A stretch of DNA of 43,418 nucleotides. Origin: Neobacillus cucumis. GTDB lineage: Bacteria; Bacillota; Bacilli; Bacillales; Cytobacillaceae. The position numbers and the translations under genes are program-made. Positions 43,269 through 43,418 of the stretch are shown piece by piece. The stretch is from the NCBI RefSeq assembly GCF_016908975.1, contig NZ_JAFBEX010000035.1, forward strand, positions 1-43,418, in the 5' to 3' direction. How positions within the stretch are numbered: the stretch's first letter is position 1; each line of letters opens with the position of its first letter. Under the pieces are notes generated by a model that saw only the letters and a list, made by a program, of their open reading frames with translations, had not been told where the DNA came from and searched no databases.

Positions 43269-43297
43269 TTGACTTATTATCGACGATATAGTATTCT
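43269..43297 (+). promoter_or_regulatory. rRNA operon promoter P2
   Basis: TTGACT (43269-43274), 17 bp, TATTCT (43292-43297). Two tandem promoters 85 bp apart are typical of Bacillus rrn operons. Confidence 0.88.
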
Positions 43298-43303
43298 TAT
43301 AAA

Positions 43304-43418
43304 GCTGCTTCTTACGAAGCGTGATTGTTCTTTGAAAACTAAACAAACAAAAACGTCAACAAACAATAATATTCATTTCTTATGAAATGAAGCCAACGTA
43401 ACAAAATGAGCTAATCAA
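43304..43418 (+). ncRNA. 16S rRNA leader with boxA-like antitermination signal (partial)
   Basis: GCTTCTTACGAAGC forms a boxB-like hairpin (43307-43320), followed by TGTTCTTTGAAAACT (43326-43340), the boxA-type motif of Bacillus rRNA leaders. The window ends before the mature 16S start, which should follow to the right. Confidence 0.8.

Noticed and set aside
43057..43418. ptsH/ptsI after ptsG
   Set aside because: A terminator and rRNA promoters follow ptsG; no HPr or enzyme I sequence is present.

Overview
The window looks like chromosomal DNA of a low-GC, spore-forming Bacillaceae bacterium (Bacillus/Neobacillus type). The signs are spore-coat genes (cotSA, cotS, ytcA/ytcB-like), strong AGGAGG ribosome binding sites, frequent TTG starts, LicT/GlcT antitermination leaders, guanine riboswitches and a Bacillus-style tandem rRNA promoter. 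No phage, CRISPR array or tRNA was seen.

Layout. (1) 1-5289: spore-coat glycan locus. A GT4 glycosyltransferase (CotSA-like) carries a 9-residue tandem-repeat tail that runs off the left edge. CotS lies on the same strand, and UDP-glucose dehydrogenase plus an NAD-sugar epimerase (YtcA/YtcB-like) are divergent. SigK-like -10 boxes face both ways between them. (2) 5399-10713: a LysR regulator divergent from an aconitase, then a short malic enzyme. (3) 11099-16113: a compact flavin/redox module (exported FMN-binding protein, ApbE flavinyltransferase, RnfD/NqrB-like membrane protein), an OmpR-type two-component system and a TauE/TSUP permease. (4) 16221-21647: a DcuS/MalK-type sensor and regulator, a KdgT-family permease and a long malic enzyme, probably a malate-utilisation unit. 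(5) 21887-26177: a YebE-like protein, a MerR/RacA-like DNA-binding coiled-coil protein with phased iterons downstream, an SDR oxidoreductase, a cytoplasmic alpha-amylase and a 3' remnant of a second YebE. (6) 26218-30938: beta-glucoside PTS region (licT carrying a frameshift, bglP, bglH) with three RAT/terminator leaders. (7) 31082-32989: an EamA and an AEC transporter. (8) 32990-34262: a 1.3-kb stretch with no convincing gene. (9) 34263-39816: gapN, decayed gene fragments, then guaA and pbuG, each behind a guanine riboswitch. (10) 39990-43056: glcT and ptsG with a GlcT-type leader. (11) 43184-43418: tandem rRNA promoters and leader; the 16S gene itself lies beyond the right edge.

The best candidates for something new are the repeat-tailed coat glycosyltransferase, the flavinylation module with its 11-bp-phased operator, the KdgT-family permease embedded in a malate regulon, and the helically phased CAAATTC iterons beside the MerR/coiled-coil gene. 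Functional calls come from motif recognition and context only; no database search was run.
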